Both the position numbers and the translations under genes were made by a program. Positions 37,301-46,026 of a stretch of 64,000 bases of DNA are shown in pieces. Location of the stretch: the NCBI RefSeq assembly GCF_020523925.1, contig NZ_JAJAPW010000004.1, positions 186,001 through 250,000 of the forward strand, given 5' to 3'. The notes under the pieces are model-generated. The model did not search any database and had not been told where the DNA came from. It saw only the letters and a list, made by a program, of their open reading frames with translations. The DNA is from Neotamlana laminarinivorans. GTDB taxonomy: Bacteria; Bacteroidota; Bacteroidia; Flavobacteriales; Flavobacteriaceae. Numbering within the stretch: the first letter of the stretch is position 1; the number at the start of each line of letters is the position of its first letter.

Positions 37301-37637
37301 CAAGGCCCAAGGCTGTTAATACAACTTCGTCTAATGATTCTGCATCTTCTTCTAAGGTTACGTTAATTGTTGAAGATGTTGCAATTATTACTTCTTTGGT
37401 AGTGTAACCAACGAAGCTGAATACTATGGTTTCACCAACATTGGCTGTTAAGGAGTATTTACCGTCAAAATCTGTTGAAGTGCCAGTTGACGTTCCTTTA
37501 ACAAGTACAGTAGCTCCTGGCAGTGGTAAGCCATATGAGTCTATTACTGTTCCTGAAATTGTTTTTTCTTGCGCATAAGATATGTGCACGATAAACGCTA
37601 AGAGTAGCGTTAAAATTCTACTAAACTTTTTTTTCAT
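34356..37637 (-). CDS. SusC/RagA-family TonB-linked outer-membrane transporter (locus 3)
   Basis: The largest of the three, 1093 residues. Signal peptide MKKKFSRILTLLLAFIVHIS to YAQ (about 22), CarboxypepD_reg-like sandwich (about 25-100; GLPLPGATVLVKGTSTG), TonB-box-like DEVVLTALG (about 104-112), plug (about 125-240; GAYIQIRGQNTILGSSSPLI and GASAAAIYGTGAANGVLVIQTK), then a long barrel ending SYIGTVRLSF. The plug-proximal KKKDEDLSSTSIVKV stretch is unusually charged compared with the paralogues. It pairs with a 441-residue SusD and has no accessory lipoprotein, enzyme or sigma/anti-sigma regulator next to it. Confidence 0.95.
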   Translation of the reverse strand: MKKKFSRILTLLLAFIVHISYAQEKTISGTVIDSYGLPLPGATVLVKGTSTGTSTDFDGKYSLTANVGETIVFSFVGYTTKEVIIATSSTINVTLEEDAESLDEVVLTALGLEKKKDEDLSSTSIVKVNQLQKSGESGLLQGLSGKTSGLNITRNSGDPGSGAYIQIRGQNTILGSSSPLIVLDGAIISNNSVNLSTTSGVSEQSRLNDLNPEDIESISVLKGASAAAIYGTGAANGVLVIQTKRGKKGKMTVNYKSSVSIDVINREWDKQSTYGQGYPKIWDGIDNFEDGIWLGNYALSYGDKIANRSGGPDTVNTNSSEFFVADNGTTYYPILSKNDDTVYNQINRDAIFQNGLALENALSIGFSSEKSSTYVSISRWDQEGIYKGTSDYIRSTIKLNNDTQFSDKLKMRMSTQYSSIKSNRVQTGSNLNGLYLGYLRNPADFDFRDYKGTNFRDGITTPNSHRGYRQYLGSYRTFDAESGTFAYDSPTYNNPLWTTNQQLNLNTVDRFIISPEFNYKLSDNISLTGRYSIDYYQDVRTNYWPGGSASDGTNGLYSEDRITESNENYNFFINASHELSDAISMTWIAGYQVFDNKYSRLSVQETNFTNPDEVFLSVGNSTSENSTNAQSDTNTRTSGAYAVVNFTLWDELLLEATARGEYVSTLPNAGLIFYPSVSAGWDFSKRLEGSDILSFGKIRASYGEVGIEPTAYATSTTFSPATITSSWGDGLDGSLYGNPIGRSSLRGNPNLKEERIKEYEIGLDTRFFNNRVSLSGTYYSRTSEDVILALPTSAANGYSSEYRNAAEITNKGVEIDLSGKIISGQDFSWNMNVSFTKNVSEVVDMAGSGYFSLNGFTSTSSGVAEGQPFAVLRGGVYDRDDNGDYILNEYGFPTAAAEADFIGDPNPDWRGGIGTSITYKNFSLSALLEVSQGNDVWNGTRGVLNYFGVHPDTAVESVASQDLVNAFGDVISAGSTFRGFEHDFGGGPVAVDHEWWLTNGGGFGSVSEIFIEDASWARLRELSLSYSLPKKFISPLGLSDVQFSVTGRNLFLWTDVEGFDPDNNLTGASKGRGLEYFSNPGTKSYIGTVRLSF

Positions 37638-37665
37638 TTTACAAATTATTTGAGTTAGTCAGTTG

Positions 37666-37696
37666 TAAAAATCTTAATAAAAAGTTAATAAAACAA
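37666..37696 (-). promoter_or_regulatory. Promoter-like module shared by the three SusC genes (copy 3)
   Basis: Minus strand: TTG (in TTGTTTTATTAACTT), 20 bases, then GATTTTTA, 28 bases before the locus 3 SusC start. It differs from copy 1 only at a few positions over about 30 bases. Confidence 0.6.
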
Positions 37697-37877
37697 TAAA
37701 ATTGACGAATTATAGTTAAAATTTGCAAAAACCTTACATTAAAATGTATAATAATGTTAATTTTTTAAAAAAATAACATTAAAAAGACTTAATTATGGTT
37801 TTTTAACAGTGTTTTGTTTACTTTAATGTTGTATTTATGTAAGATTTTATTAATAAAAATATGAGTTATGTAAGTTT

Positions 37878-39563
37878 TTAAAACGAAGATGTTAAACTTA
37901 TGTGCATTTTTGAATTTGATAATGAAAAATTAGAATATTTTGATTTGCCGTTAGCAAAATTTAATCGAAAAACGCCAGAATTTGTTAAAATCCCAAGCCC
38001 GATACCATACCCGAAGAGATTTTCTTTTGTTTGAGTTAGGTTGTTTTCGAAATATGCAGAGTCAAAAATGGTATGAATGTATAGGTTTTGTGCTACTTGG
38101 TAGCGATACTCTGTATTTAATAAGGTGTATAAATTGGCATAAATACTGTTTTCTTCGAAGCCTCTTATTGAAGTGATTCCTCCAAACAGGTATAGTTCAT
38201 TTTCATAATAATTATCAGAAACTAATATATTGGAGATGTTTCGGAGATAGAAACTGTTTTTTGTGTTTAGCTGAAATATTTTATATGTATTTAAACCTAG
38301 GTGAATTTGTTTTTGTTTTGTGGAATTGGTCAGTCTATTACCAAATTTTGCTTCAATATTAAATATTGATTTCATTGGAAATAGTAAGTTGTTATTTTTT
38401 GTAGGGTTTGCAAATTCGTAAGATGTTAAGAATTGAGTGGAATTATAGTCTTGAATACTGGTGTTTTCTGTGTTGTTTAATAAATTGTTAGATGTGGTTT
38501 TGGATATTCCAGTGTATATTTTGTTTCGTGAATTAAGTTGATAGTGTATTCTTGCAGTTTGTTCGCTAGTTAAAAATGTTGAGTCTTTTTTAAATATTTT
38601 AAGTGATAAATTTAAACCTATGGGCGACTTAAATAAATAAGGAAGGGTTGTGTTTATTTCAAAAGTTTGTTGTTCGTTTTCATCGCTTTTGTAATATAAC
38701 TTAAAAGATTCTCCGTAATTTAAATTATTAATTAAGTTTAGGTTTAAGTATCCGTCAAATTGAATTTGTTTATTTTCCTCGTTAGTTCCAAAACCAAGAA
38801 AGCCATCAAAGCTGTTACTTTTAAGTTTATTCATGTAAAGGTATAGTGTAGTAGAATCTTTGGTGAATAAAACTTCTGGAGATTTTAAAGAGTTTGCGAA
38901 ATTTAAATTAGATAGTTGTTTTATTTTGGAATTTATTTCACTTAAATTTAATATTTCATTTTGTTTTAATTTTAAATAATGCCTTAAAAATGATTTTGGG
39001 AATTTTTCATAGCCTTTAATAAGTATTTTGTCAATTTTTCTTTTTTCAGAATTTCTTTCTAATATTAAAAAGGCATGCAATAAAGAGTCTTTTAATGTTA
39101 TGTTCGTTAATGTTGTTTTTGAGAAAGGGTAGCCGTTTTCAGAAATTTTTAAATTTAGATATTTCATTTTTTTTTCTAAACTACCAATAGGTAATTCAAA
39201 ATAGTTATGCGATGCATTTGAAGCAAAAGATTTTATTAGTTTTTTATTAATTTGAGAAGAATCAAAAAAAACACGAATAAACTTAAATCGTTTTCCCAAA
39301 TAAATATTAGTTGTAAATGATGAATCGTTTAATTTAAATGTTTTTTGTCTTTTATTTTCAATAAACCCTTTTTTTAGTAACAGCTTATACACAGAATCGA
39401 CTTCCTTATTAATTGAATTTAAATTTTTGTGGAGTTTTATGTAATTCGTCGAATCAATAATTTCAGTTTCGTAGTTATTTTTGCCTTTTATATTTAATTG
39501 AAGGTTTTGACAAAATGCGGTGTCAAAAAAAAGTAAGCATAAAATGAATAGTGAAAAACGCAA
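37878..39563 (-). CDS. Omp85/BamA-superfamily outer-membrane protein
   Basis: A 561-residue secreted protein with signal MRFSLFILCLLFFDTAFCQ. The N-terminal half (about 25-270) contains POTRA-like segments, the clearest being KIDKILIKGYEKFPKSFLRH with the following LNLSEINSKIKQLSNLNF (about 190-240). The C-terminal half (about 275-561) is a beta-barrel with the Omp85 loop-6 signature in GGITSIRGFEENS (the RGF motif) and a final strand ending in Phe. It is shorter than BamA and carries fewer POTRA domains, so TamA-like or a lineage-specific Omp85 is more likely than BamA itself. It stands alone upstream of SusC locus 3 and diverges from the ribosomal operon. Confidence 0.75.
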   Translation of the reverse strand: MRFSLFILCLLFFDTAFCQNLQLNIKGKNNYETEIIDSTNYIKLHKNLNSINKEVDSVYKLLLKKGFIENKRQKTFKLNDSSFTTNIYLGKRFKFIRVFFDSSQINKKLIKSFASNASHNYFELPIGSLEKKMKYLNLKISENGYPFSKTTLTNITLKDSLLHAFLILERNSEKRKIDKILIKGYEKFPKSFLRHYLKLKQNEILNLSEINSKIKQLSNLNFANSLKSPEVLFTKDSTTLYLYMNKLKSNSFDGFLGFGTNEENKQIQFDGYLNLNLINNLNYGESFKLYYKSDENEQQTFEINTTLPYLFKSPIGLNLSLKIFKKDSTFLTSEQTARIHYQLNSRNKIYTGISKTTSNNLLNNTENTSIQDYNSTQFLTSYEFANPTKNNNLLFPMKSIFNIEAKFGNRLTNSTKQKQIHLGLNTYKIFQLNTKNSFYLRNISNILVSDNYYENELYLFGGITSIRGFEENSIYANLYTLLNTEYRYQVAQNLYIHTIFDSAYFENNLTQTKENLFGYGIGLGILTNSGVFRLNFANGKSKYSNFSLSNSKMHISLTSSF

Positions 39564-39784
39564 TTAATTAAATGTGATTAGTTTTATTATTGTAAAACTA
39601 ACGTAAAATTAAAGACTTTTAATATGTATTGGTGTATATATTTTATTGAAGGTATATTTGGTTTTATGTCTTTAGATATTCAATTCAATGTATGTTATCA
39701 AGTAAAATATGAGAGTAATTTTATGGTTTAAAATGCAATCATAGAATAAAAAACGCCTATCATATGAAAATTAATGAATTAGGA

Positions 39785-39816
39785 TTTGAATTTTACATTT
39801 TAATTACTACCTTTGC
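39785..39816 (+). promoter_or_regulatory. Promoter of the str/S10 ribosomal superoperon
   Basis: TTTG, exactly 19 bases, then TACCTTTGC: a full match to the Bacteroidota vegetative promoter TTTG-N19-TAnnTTTG. The -7 box lies 42 bases before the rpsL start. The predicted leader opens with a small hairpin (CCCTT-TTAAC-AAGGG). Confidence 0.8.
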
Positions 39817-39858
39817 AGCCCTTTTAACAAGGGATTATAAAAAATTAGTATAAAATAT

Positions 39859-40233
39859 ATGCCAACAATTTCACAATTAGTACGAAAAGGAAGAGCCAAA
39901 ATAACCAAGAAGAGTAAATCGGCTGCTTTAAATTCGTGTCCACAAAGACGTGGTGTATGTACTCGTGTTTATACAACAACACCTAAAAAACCTAACTCAG
40001 CAATGCGTAAGGTGGCAAGGGTTCGTTTAACAAACGGTAACGAGGTTAACGCATACATCGGTGGTGAAGGTCACAATTTACAAGAGCACTCGATAGTATT
40101 GGTTAGAGGTGGAAGGGTAAAAGATTTACCAGGAGTTAGATATCACATTGTTCGTGGAGCATTGGATACCGCAGGTGTTCAAGGTAGAACGCAACGTAGA
40201 TCTAAGTATGGTGCAAAACGCCCTAAAAAGTAA
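39859..40233 (+). CDS. rpsL: 30S ribosomal protein S12
   Basis: Decoding-centre protein of the small subunit, 124 residues, normal length. The conserved [18 protein letters not shown] segment contains the lysine whose alteration gives streptomycin resistance in other bacteria (wild-type Lys here). [13 protein letters not shown] carries the second decoding loop. First gene of the superoperon, 42 bases after a strong promoter match; rpsG follows by 22 bases. Confidence 0.98.
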   Translation: MPTISQLVRKGRAKITKKSKSAALNSCPQRRGVCTRVYTTTPKKPNSAMRKVARVRLTNGNEVNAYIGGEGHNLQEHSIVLVRGGRVKDLPGVRYHIVRGALDTAGVQGRTQRRSKYGAKRPKK

Positions 40234-40255
40234 TTTAAAACTTTAAGAAGAAGAC

Positions 40256-40732
40256 ATGAGAAAAAGAGCAGCGAAAAAAAGACCGCTTTTACCAGATCCG
40301 CGTTTTAACGATCAGTTAGTAACTCGTTTTGTTAACATGATGATGTGGGATGGGAAGAAGTCTGTCGCTTTTAAAGTGTTTTACGATGCAATTGATATTG
40401 TAGAACAAAAGAAAACAGATGAAGAAAAAACAGCTTTAGAGTTATGGAAAGATGCTTTATCAAATGTGATGCCTCACGTAGAAGTGCGTAGTCGTCGTGT
40501 TGGTGGTGCAACATTTCAAATTCCAATGCAAATTCGTCCAGATAGAAAAGTTTCAACAGCAATGAAATGGTTAATTGGTTATGCTAGAAAGCGTAACGAA
40601 AAATCTATGGCCTTGCGTTTAGCTTCAGAAATTTTAGCGGCAGCTAAAGAAGAAGGAGCAGCGGTTAAGAAAAGAGTTGATACTCATAAAATGGCAGAAG
40701 CTAACAAAGCATTCTCACACTTTAGATTCTAA
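40256..40732 (+). CDS. rpsG: 30S ribosomal protein S7
   Basis: 16S rRNA 3'-domain assembly initiator, 158 residues. The family pattern is clear: MRKRAAKKR opening, [20 protein letters not shown], the [16 protein letters not shown] beta-hairpin and a C-terminal [20 protein letters not shown]. Lies between rpsL and fusA (6 bases before fusA), the canonical str order. In E. coli S7 represses its own mRNA in the rpsL-rpsG spacer; here that spacer is only 22 bases, so such control is not evident. Confidence 0.98.
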   Translation: MRKRAAKKRPLLPDPRFNDQLVTRFVNMMMWDGKKSVAFKVFYDAIDIVEQKKTDEEKTALELWKDALSNVMPHVEVRSRRVGGATFQIPMQIRPDRKVSTAMKWLIGYARKRNEKSMALRLASEILAAAKEEGAAVKKRVDTHKMAEANKAFSHFRF

Positions 40733-40738
40733 AATAAC

Positions 40739-42865
40739 ATGGCAAGAGATTTAAAATTTACAAGAAACATTGGTATTGCAGCTCATATTGATGCTGGTAA
40801 AACAACAACTACAGAGCGTATCCTTTATTACACTGGGGTTTCTCATAAAATTGGTGAAGTACATGATGGTGCTGCAACAATGGACTGGATGGAACAAGAG
40901 CAAGAAAGAGGTATTACAATTACTTCTGCTGCTACAACTTGTACTTGGAAGTTTCCATTAGAAAATGCAAAACCAACACCTCAAACAAAAGATTATCATT
41001 TTAATATTATTGATACTCCGGGTCACGTTGATTTTACAGTAGAGGTAAACCGTTCTTTACGTGTTTTAGATGGCTTAGTATTCTTATTTAGTGCAGTTGA
41101 TGGTGTTGAGCCACAGTCTGAAACTAACTGGAGACTTGCAGATAACTATAAAGTACCTCGTATTGGTTTCGTTAATAAAATGGACCGTCAAGGATCTAAT
41201 TTCTTAGCAGTTTGCCAACAGGTGAAAGATATGTTAAAATCCAACGCAGTGCCAATTGTATTAAATATTGGTGATGAAGCAGATTTTAAAGGTATTATAG
41301 ATTTAGTGAAAAACCGTGCTATTGTTTGGCACGATGAAACTCAGGGAGCTACTTTCGACGTGATTGAGATTCCTGAAGATATGAAAGAAGAAGCTCGTAA
41401 GTACCGTGCACTTTTAATTGAAGAAGTTGCAACTTACGATGAGAACCTTTTAGAGAAATTCATGGAAGATGAAGACTCTATTACTGAAGAAGAAGTGCAC
41501 GCTGCACTTAGAGCTGCAGTAATGGATATGGCTATCATTCCAATGATTTGTGGTTCTGCATTTAAAAATAAAGGTGTTCAGTTCTTATTAGATGCTGTAT
41601 GTCGTTATTTGCCTTCTCCAACAGACAGAGATAATATTGTAGGAACAAATCCTATCACAGGTGAAGATGCAGTGCGTAAGCCAGATGCAAAAGATCCTTT
41701 CTCAGCATTAGCATTTAAAATTGCTACAGATCCTTTCGTGGGTCGTCTAGCTTTCTTCCGTGCTTATTCTGGTCGTTTAGATGCAGGTTCTTACATCTTA
41801 AATAACCGTTCAGGTAAAAAAGAACGTATTTCTCGTATCTACCAAATGCACTCTAATAAGCAAAATGCTATTGATTTTATTGAAGCAGGAGATATAGGTG
41901 CAGCAGTAGGTTTTAAAGATATTAAAACAGGAGATACTTTGTCAGACGAAAAGAACCCAATTGTTCTTGAATCTATGGATTTTCCAGATCCAGTAATTGG
42001 TATCGCTGTAGAGCCTAAAACAAAGGCCGATGTAGATAAGTTAGGTATGGCTTTAGCTAAATTAGCTGAAGAAGATCCAACATTTACAGCAAGAACCGAT
42101 GAGGCTTCTGGTCAAACAATTATATCTGGTATGGGTGAGCTTCACTTAGATATTATTGTAGATCGTCTTAAGCGTGAGTTTAAGGTTGAAGTAAATCAAG
42201 GTCAGCCACAGGTAGAGTACAAAGAAGCTATTACGCAACGTGCAGAACACAGAGAGGTTTACAAAAAGCAATCTGGTGGACGTGGTAAATTCGCAGATAT
42301 TGTATTTACATTAGAGCCTGCCGAAGAAGGAACCGAAGGGTTAGTATTCGAATCTCAAATTAAAGGTGGTAACGTTCCTAAGGAATTTGTTCCATCAATC
42401 GAGAAAGGTTTCCAAATGGCAATGGTAAATGGTCCATTAGCAGGTTACGAAGTAGATGCTATGAAAGTAACTTTAACTGATGGTTCTTACCACGATGTGG
42501 ATTCTGATCAATTATCATTCGAATTGGCTGCAAAATTAGGTTTTAAAGCTGCTGCAAAAGCTGCAAAAGCTGTAATTATGGAGCCTATGATGAAATTAGA
42601 AGTTATTACCCCAGAAGAAAACATGGGTGATATCGTTGGAGATTTAAACCGTCGTAGAGGTCAAGTAAGTGACATGGGAGATCGTAACGGTGCAAAAACA
42701 GTTAAAGCTATTGTGCCTTTATCAGAAATGTTTGGTTATGTAACAACATTAAGAACATTATCTTCTGGTCGTGCTACTTCTACAATGGAATTTTCGCACT
42801 ATGCTGAAACTCCATCAAACATTTCAGAAGAGGTAATTAAAGCAGCTAAAGGGATTGAAGCCTAA
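40739..42865 (+). CDS. fusA: Elongation factor G
   Basis: Translocation GTPase of 708 residues. G1 [12 protein letters not shown] (about 16-27), switch [13 protein letters not shown]3 [10 protein letters not shown]4 NKMD and G5 GSAFKNKG are all present, followed by domains II-V. Domain IV carries [11 protein letters not shown], and [16 protein letters not shown] lies nearby. It sits directly after rpsG and 11 bases before rpsJ. No tuf gene follows, which is usual for this lineage; tuf lies elsewhere. Confidence 0.98.
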   Translation: MARDLKFTRNIGIAAHIDAGKTTTTERILYYTGVSHKIGEVHDGAATMDWMEQEQERGITITSAATTCTWKFPLENAKPTPQTKDYHFNIIDTPGHVDFTVEVNRSLRVLDGLVFLFSAVDGVEPQSETNWRLADNYKVPRIGFVNKMDRQGSNFLAVCQQVKDMLKSNAVPIVLNIGDEADFKGIIDLVKNRAIVWHDETQGATFDVIEIPEDMKEEARKYRALLIEEVATYDENLLEKFMEDEDSITEEEVHAALRAAVMDMAIIPMICGSAFKNKGVQFLLDAVCRYLPSPTDRDNIVGTNPITGEDAVRKPDAKDPFSALAFKIATDPFVGRLAFFRAYSGRLDAGSYILNNRSGKKERISRIYQMHSNKQNAIDFIEAGDIGAAVGFKDIKTGDTLSDEKNPIVLESMDFPDPVIGIAVEPKTKADVDKLGMALAKLAEEDPTFTARTDEASGQTIISGMGELHLDIIVDRLKREFKVEVNQGQPQVEYKEAITQRAEHREVYKKQSGGRGKFADIVFTLEPAEEGTEGLVFESQIKGGNVPKEFVPSIEKGFQMAMVNGPLAGYEVDAMKVTLTDGSYHDVDSDQLSFELAAKLGFKAAAKAAKAVIMEPMMKLEVITPEENMGDIVGDLNRRRGQVSDMGDRNGAKTVKAIVPLSEMFGYVTTLRTLSSGRATSTMEFSHYAETPSNISEEVIKAAKGIEA

Positions 42866-42876
42866 AATCTAAGAAA

Positions 42877-43182
42877 ATGAGTCAAAAAATTAGAATAAAA
42901 TTAAAGTCTTACGATCATAATTTAGTAGATAAGTCTGCTGATAAAATCGTAAAAACAGTAAAAAGTACTGGTGCTGTTGTAACTGGACCAATTCCATTAC
43001 CAACTCACAAAAAATTATTTACAGTACTTCGTTCTCCACACGTTAACAAAAAGTCTAGAGAGCAGTTTCAATTATCTTCTTATAAAAGATTATTAGATAT
43101 CTACTCATCGTCGTCAAAAACAATTGATGCGTTAATGAAACTTGAGTTACCTAGTGGTGTAGAAGTAGAAATTAAGGTTTAA
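42877..43182 (+). CDS. rpsJ: 30S ribosomal protein S10
   Basis: 101 residues. [20 protein letters not shown], the [20 protein letters not shown] loop and [13 protein letters not shown] at the C-terminus are diagnostic. S10 is a 30S head protein and in other bacteria also pairs with NusB in antitermination. It joins the str and S10 gene sets; unlike the rest of the operon it is followed by a 172-base spacer with three hairpins. Confidence 0.98.
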   Translation: MSQKIRIKLKSYDHNLVDKSADKIVKTVKSTGAVVTGPIPLPTHKKLFTVLRSPHVNKKSREQFQLSSYKRLLDIYSSSSKTIDALMKLELPSGVEVEIKV

Positions 43183-43200
43183 GTATAAACTTTAATTTTT

Positions 43201-43322
43201 TAACTCGAACTAGATTCTAGTTCTCGTTATGAGAAAGTAAAATGTCCCACCGATGCGGTCGCGGGAAAAACGGCAAAAATACAATTCAAGGACGAAGCGT
43301 ATTTTGTCCTTGAATTTTTTTT
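43201..43322 (+). promoter_or_regulatory. Three-hairpin element with intrinsic terminator between rpsJ and rplC
   Basis: Hairpin 1 (43201-43229): TAAC/GTTA and GAACTAGA/TCTAGTTC arms around a 2x2 internal loop. Hairpin 2 (43245-43266): TCCC/GGGA plus ACCG/CGGT with an ATG loop and a 3-base bulge. Hairpin 3 (43283-43316): 11-base perfect stem AATTCAAGGAC/GTCCTTGAATT followed by eight Ts, an intrinsic terminator. The segment AAAATAC at 43276-43282 can also pair with GTATTTT at 43299-43305, a possible alternative fold. Its place before rplC-rplD suggests attenuation of the downstream ribosomal genes, with L4 (known to act on the S10 leader of E. coli) or L3 as candidate effectors; that part is inference. 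Confidence 0.6.
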
Positions 43323-43354
43323 AAATAAGTAATAAATAAATTAATAATTAAATT

Positions 43355-43972
43355 ATGTCTGGGTTAATTGGAAAAAAAATCGGTATGACCAGCATTTTCG
43401 ATGAAAACGGGAAAAACATCCCATGTACAGTAATCGAAGCTGGGCCATGTATCGTTACCCAAGTCAGAACTGAAGAGGTTGATGGCTATGAAGCTGTTCA
43501 ATTAGGTTTCGATGACGCGACAGAAAAAAGCGCTACAAAAGCTGACTTAGGTCATGCAAAAAAAGCTGGTACTTCTGTTAAACGCAAAGTTGTTGAATTT
43601 AAAGGTTTTGATGCGGAGTACAAATTAGGTGATGCTATAACAGTAGATCATTTTGCTGAAGGTGAATTTGTTGATATCTCAGGTACATCAAAAGGTAAAG
43701 GATTTCAAGGTGTTGTAAAACGTCATGGTTTTGGTGGTGTAGGTCAAGCTACTCACGGTCAGCATAACCGTTTAAGAGCGCCAGGTTCTATTGGTGCTGC
43801 TTCTTACCCTGCTAGAGTATTCAAAGGAATGCGTATGGCCGGAAGAATGGGTGGAGAAAAAGTGAAAGTTCAAAATTTAAGAGTTTTAAAAGTAGTTCCT
43901 GAAAAGAATTTACTTGTTGTTAAAGGTTGTGTACCTGGACACAAAAACGCTTATGTAATTGTTAGAAAATAA
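43355..43972 (+). CDS. rplC: 50S ribosomal protein L3
   Basis: 205 residues. Opens [20 protein letters not shown] and carries the conserved central loop [20 protein letters not shown], which reaches toward the peptidyl-transferase centre and whose Gln is a methylation site in some bacteria. First gene after the internal terminator element; its stop codon shares a base with the rplD start. Confidence 0.98.
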   Translation: MSGLIGKKIGMTSIFDENGKNIPCTVIEAGPCIVTQVRTEEVDGYEAVQLGFDDATEKSATKADLGHAKKAGTSVKRKVVEFKGFDAEYKLGDAITVDHFAEGEFVDISGTSKGKGFQGVVKRHGFGGVGQATHGQHNRLRAPGSIGAASYPARVFKGMRMAGRMGGEKVKVQNLRVLKVVPEKNLLVVKGCVPGHKNAYVIVRK

Positions 43973-44601
43973 TGAAAGTAGCAGTTTTAGATATAAACGG
44001 AAAAGACACAGGTAGAAAAGCAGAGCTTTCTAACGATGTGTTTGCTATTGAACCTAATAATCATGCGGTATATTTAGATGTTAAACAGTATTTAGCAAAT
44101 CAACGTCAAGGAACTCACAAATCGAAAGAAAGAGGTGAGATTTCTGGTAGTACTCGCAAGATTAAGAAACAAAAAGGAACCGGTACTGCAAGAGCAGGTA
44201 GTATTAAGTCTGGTGTATTTAAAGGTGGTGGTCGTATGTTCGGTCCAAGACCTAGAAATTATAACTTCAAACTTAATAAAAACCTTAAGCGTTTAGCACG
44301 TAAATCGGCTTTAAGTATCAAGGCAGGTGAGCAGTCAATTACTGTTCTAGAAGACTTTAATTTTGATACAGCAAAAACTAAAAACTTTACAGCTGTGTTA
44401 AAAGCCTTAGAACTAGATAATAAAAAATCTTTATTTGTGTTGGGCACGTCAAATAATAATGTATATTTGTCATCGCGTAATTTAAAAGGATCTGAAGTCG
44501 TAACTTATTCAGAATTAAGCACTTATAAAATTTTAAATGCAAATCAAGTGGTTCTTTTAGAAGGCGCTTTAGAAGGAATTGAATCAAACTTAAGTAAATA
44601 A
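43972..44601 (+). CDS. rplD: 50S ribosomal protein L4
   Basis: 209 residues. The extended exit-tunnel loop is recognisable in SGSTRKIKKQKGTGTARAGS and FKGGGRMFGPRPRNY. In E. coli L4 also regulates the S10 operon by transcription attenuation and translation repression, which makes it the first candidate effector for the terminator element upstream of rplC. Start overlaps the rplC stop by one base. Confidence 0.97.
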   Translation: MKVAVLDINGKDTGRKAELSNDVFAIEPNNHAVYLDVKQYLANQRQGTHKSKERGEISGSTRKIKKQKGTGTARAGSIKSGVFKGGGRMFGPRPRNYNFKLNKNLKRLARKSALSIKAGEQSITVLEDFNFDTAKTKNFTAVLKALELDNKKSLFVLGTSNNNVYLSSRNLKGSEVVTYSELSTYKILNANQVVLLEGALEGIESNLSK

Positions 44602-44608
44602 GAAACAG

Positions 44609-44899
44609 ATGAGTATCTTAATTAAACCTATAATCACAGAAAAAGCGACTGCTGATAGCGAGTTAAGAAACTGCTACACATTCGAAGTGAATACAAAGGC
44701 GAACAAGATAGAAATTAAAAATGCGGTTGAAGCTGCATATGGTGTTTCTGTTGAAAAAGTTCGTACAATAAATATCCGTCCAGATAGAAATACTAAGTAT
44801 ACAAAAACTGGTATTCAACATGGTAAAACTAATGCTAAGAAAAAAGCTTTAGTACAACTGGCGGAAGGTGAAATGATTGATTTATACAGTAACATGTAA
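44609..44899 (+). CDS. rplW: 50S ribosomal protein L23
   Basis: 96 residues. Typical [16 protein letters not shown] opening and [19 protein letters not shown] core; the [16 protein letters not shown] tail follows a loop shorter than in E. coli. L23 sits at the tunnel exit and docks trigger factor and SRP. Seven bases after rplD and 11 before rplB. Confidence 0.97.
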   Translation: MSILIKPIITEKATADSELRNCYTFEVNTKANKIEIKNAVEAAYGVSVEKVRTINIRPDRNTKYTKTGIQHGKTNAKKKALVQLAEGEMIDLYSNM

Positions 44900-44910
44900 T
44901 TAGACAAAAA

Positions 44911-45738
44911 ATGTCAGTAAGAAAATTAAAACCAATCACACCAGGACAGCGTTTTAGAGTAGTAAATGGGTATGACGCCATAACTACTGATAAGCCGGAA
45001 AAGAGTTTACTTGTTCCGAATAAAAGGTCTGGTGGTAGAAACAGTCAAGGAAAAATGACCATGCGCTATATTGGTGGTGGTCATAAAAGAAAGTATCGTA
45101 TTATCGATTTTAAACGTAACAAAACTGGAATTCCAGCGGAGGTAAAGTCTATTGAGTACGATCCAAACAGAACCGCTTTTATTGCTTTATTGAATTATCA
45201 AGATGGCGAGAAAAGATACATTATTGCTCAAAATGGTTTACAAGTTGGCCAAAATGTGGTGTCTGGTACAGAAGGAATTGCTCCTGAAATTGGAAATGCA
45301 ATGCCATTAAGTGAAATTCCATTAGGTACAATAATCTCTTGTTTAGAGCTACGTCCAGGTCAAGGTGCTGTTATGGCTCGTAGTGCTGGTGCATTTGCTC
45401 AATTAATGGCGAGAGATGGTAAGTTTGCTACAGTAAAATTACCTTCTGGAGAAACACGCTTAATTCTTGTAACGTGTATGGCTACAATAGGTGTAGTATC
45501 GAATTCGGATCACCAATTACTTGTTGGAGGTAAAGCAGGTAGAACGCGCTGGTTAGGACGTCGTCCAAGAACTAGACCGGTTGTAATGAACCCAATCGAT
45601 CACCCAATGGGTGGTGGTGAAGGACGTGCTTCAGGTGGTCACCCACGCTCTAGAAACGGTATTCCAGCTAAAGGATTTAGAACACGTTCTAAAACTAAAG
45701 CAAGTAATAAATATATTGTAGAACGTAGAAAGAAATAA
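44911..45738 (+). CDS. rplB: 50S ribosomal protein L2
   Basis: 275 residues, full length. Key marks are [20 protein letters not shown] near the N-terminus, the SH3-like core, and the C-terminal [19 protein letters not shown] loop, whose His lies close to the peptidyl-transferase centre. L2 bridges subunits and is needed for peptidyl transfer. Three bases separate it from rpsS. Confidence 0.98.
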   Translation: MSVRKLKPITPGQRFRVVNGYDAITTDKPEKSLLVPNKRSGGRNSQGKMTMRYIGGGHKRKYRIIDFKRNKTGIPAEVKSIEYDPNRTAFIALLNYQDGEKRYIIAQNGLQVGQNVVSGTEGIAPEIGNAMPLSEIPLGTIISCLELRPGQGAVMARSAGAFAQLMARDGKFATVKLPSGETRLILVTCMATIGVVSNSDHQLLVGGKAGRTRWLGRRPRTRPVVMNPIDHPMGGGEGRASGGHPRSRNGIPAKGFRTRSKTKASNKYIVERRKK

Positions 45739-45741
45739 GAC

Positions 45742-46020
45742 ATGGCAAGATCATTAAAAAAAGGACCTTACGTTCATTATAAATTAGAAAGAAAAGTAGC
45801 TGCTAATGTTGAAGCTAATAAAAAAACAGTTATCAAAACTTGGTCAAGAGCTAGTATGATAACTCCAGATTTTGTTGGACAAACTATAGCAGTACACAAT
45901 GGCCGTCAATTTGTTCCTGTTTATGTAACAGAAAATATGGTAGGTCATAAATTAGGAGAATTTTCACCAACACGTTCATTCCGTGGGCATGCAGGTGCTA
46001 AAAACAAAGGTAAAAAGTAG
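45742..46020 (+). CDS. rpsS: 30S ribosomal protein S19
   Basis: 92 residues. [18 protein letters not shown] opening, [20 protein letters not shown] and the [15 protein letters not shown] tail are diagnostic. S19 forms the 30S head with S13 and contacts the A-site finger. Six bases before rplV. Confidence 0.98.
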   Translation: MARSLKKGPYVHYKLERKVAANVEANKKTVIKTWSRASMITPDFVGQTIAVHNGRQFVPVYVTENMVGHKLGEFSPTRSFRGHAGAKNKGKK

Positions 46021-46026
46021 TAAGCT

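Noticed and set aside
39624-39731. A 35-codon open frame between the Omp85-like gene and the rpsL promoter
   Set aside because: Short, no recognisable signal or family, and its composition is explained by AT-rich intergenic sequence.
39564-39858. tRNA or small RNA gene in the longest spacers (also 5258-5524 and 32752-33015)
   Set aside because: No cloverleaf arms, CCA end or conserved RNA pattern is visible; the spacers are AT-rich and hold promoters or terminators only.
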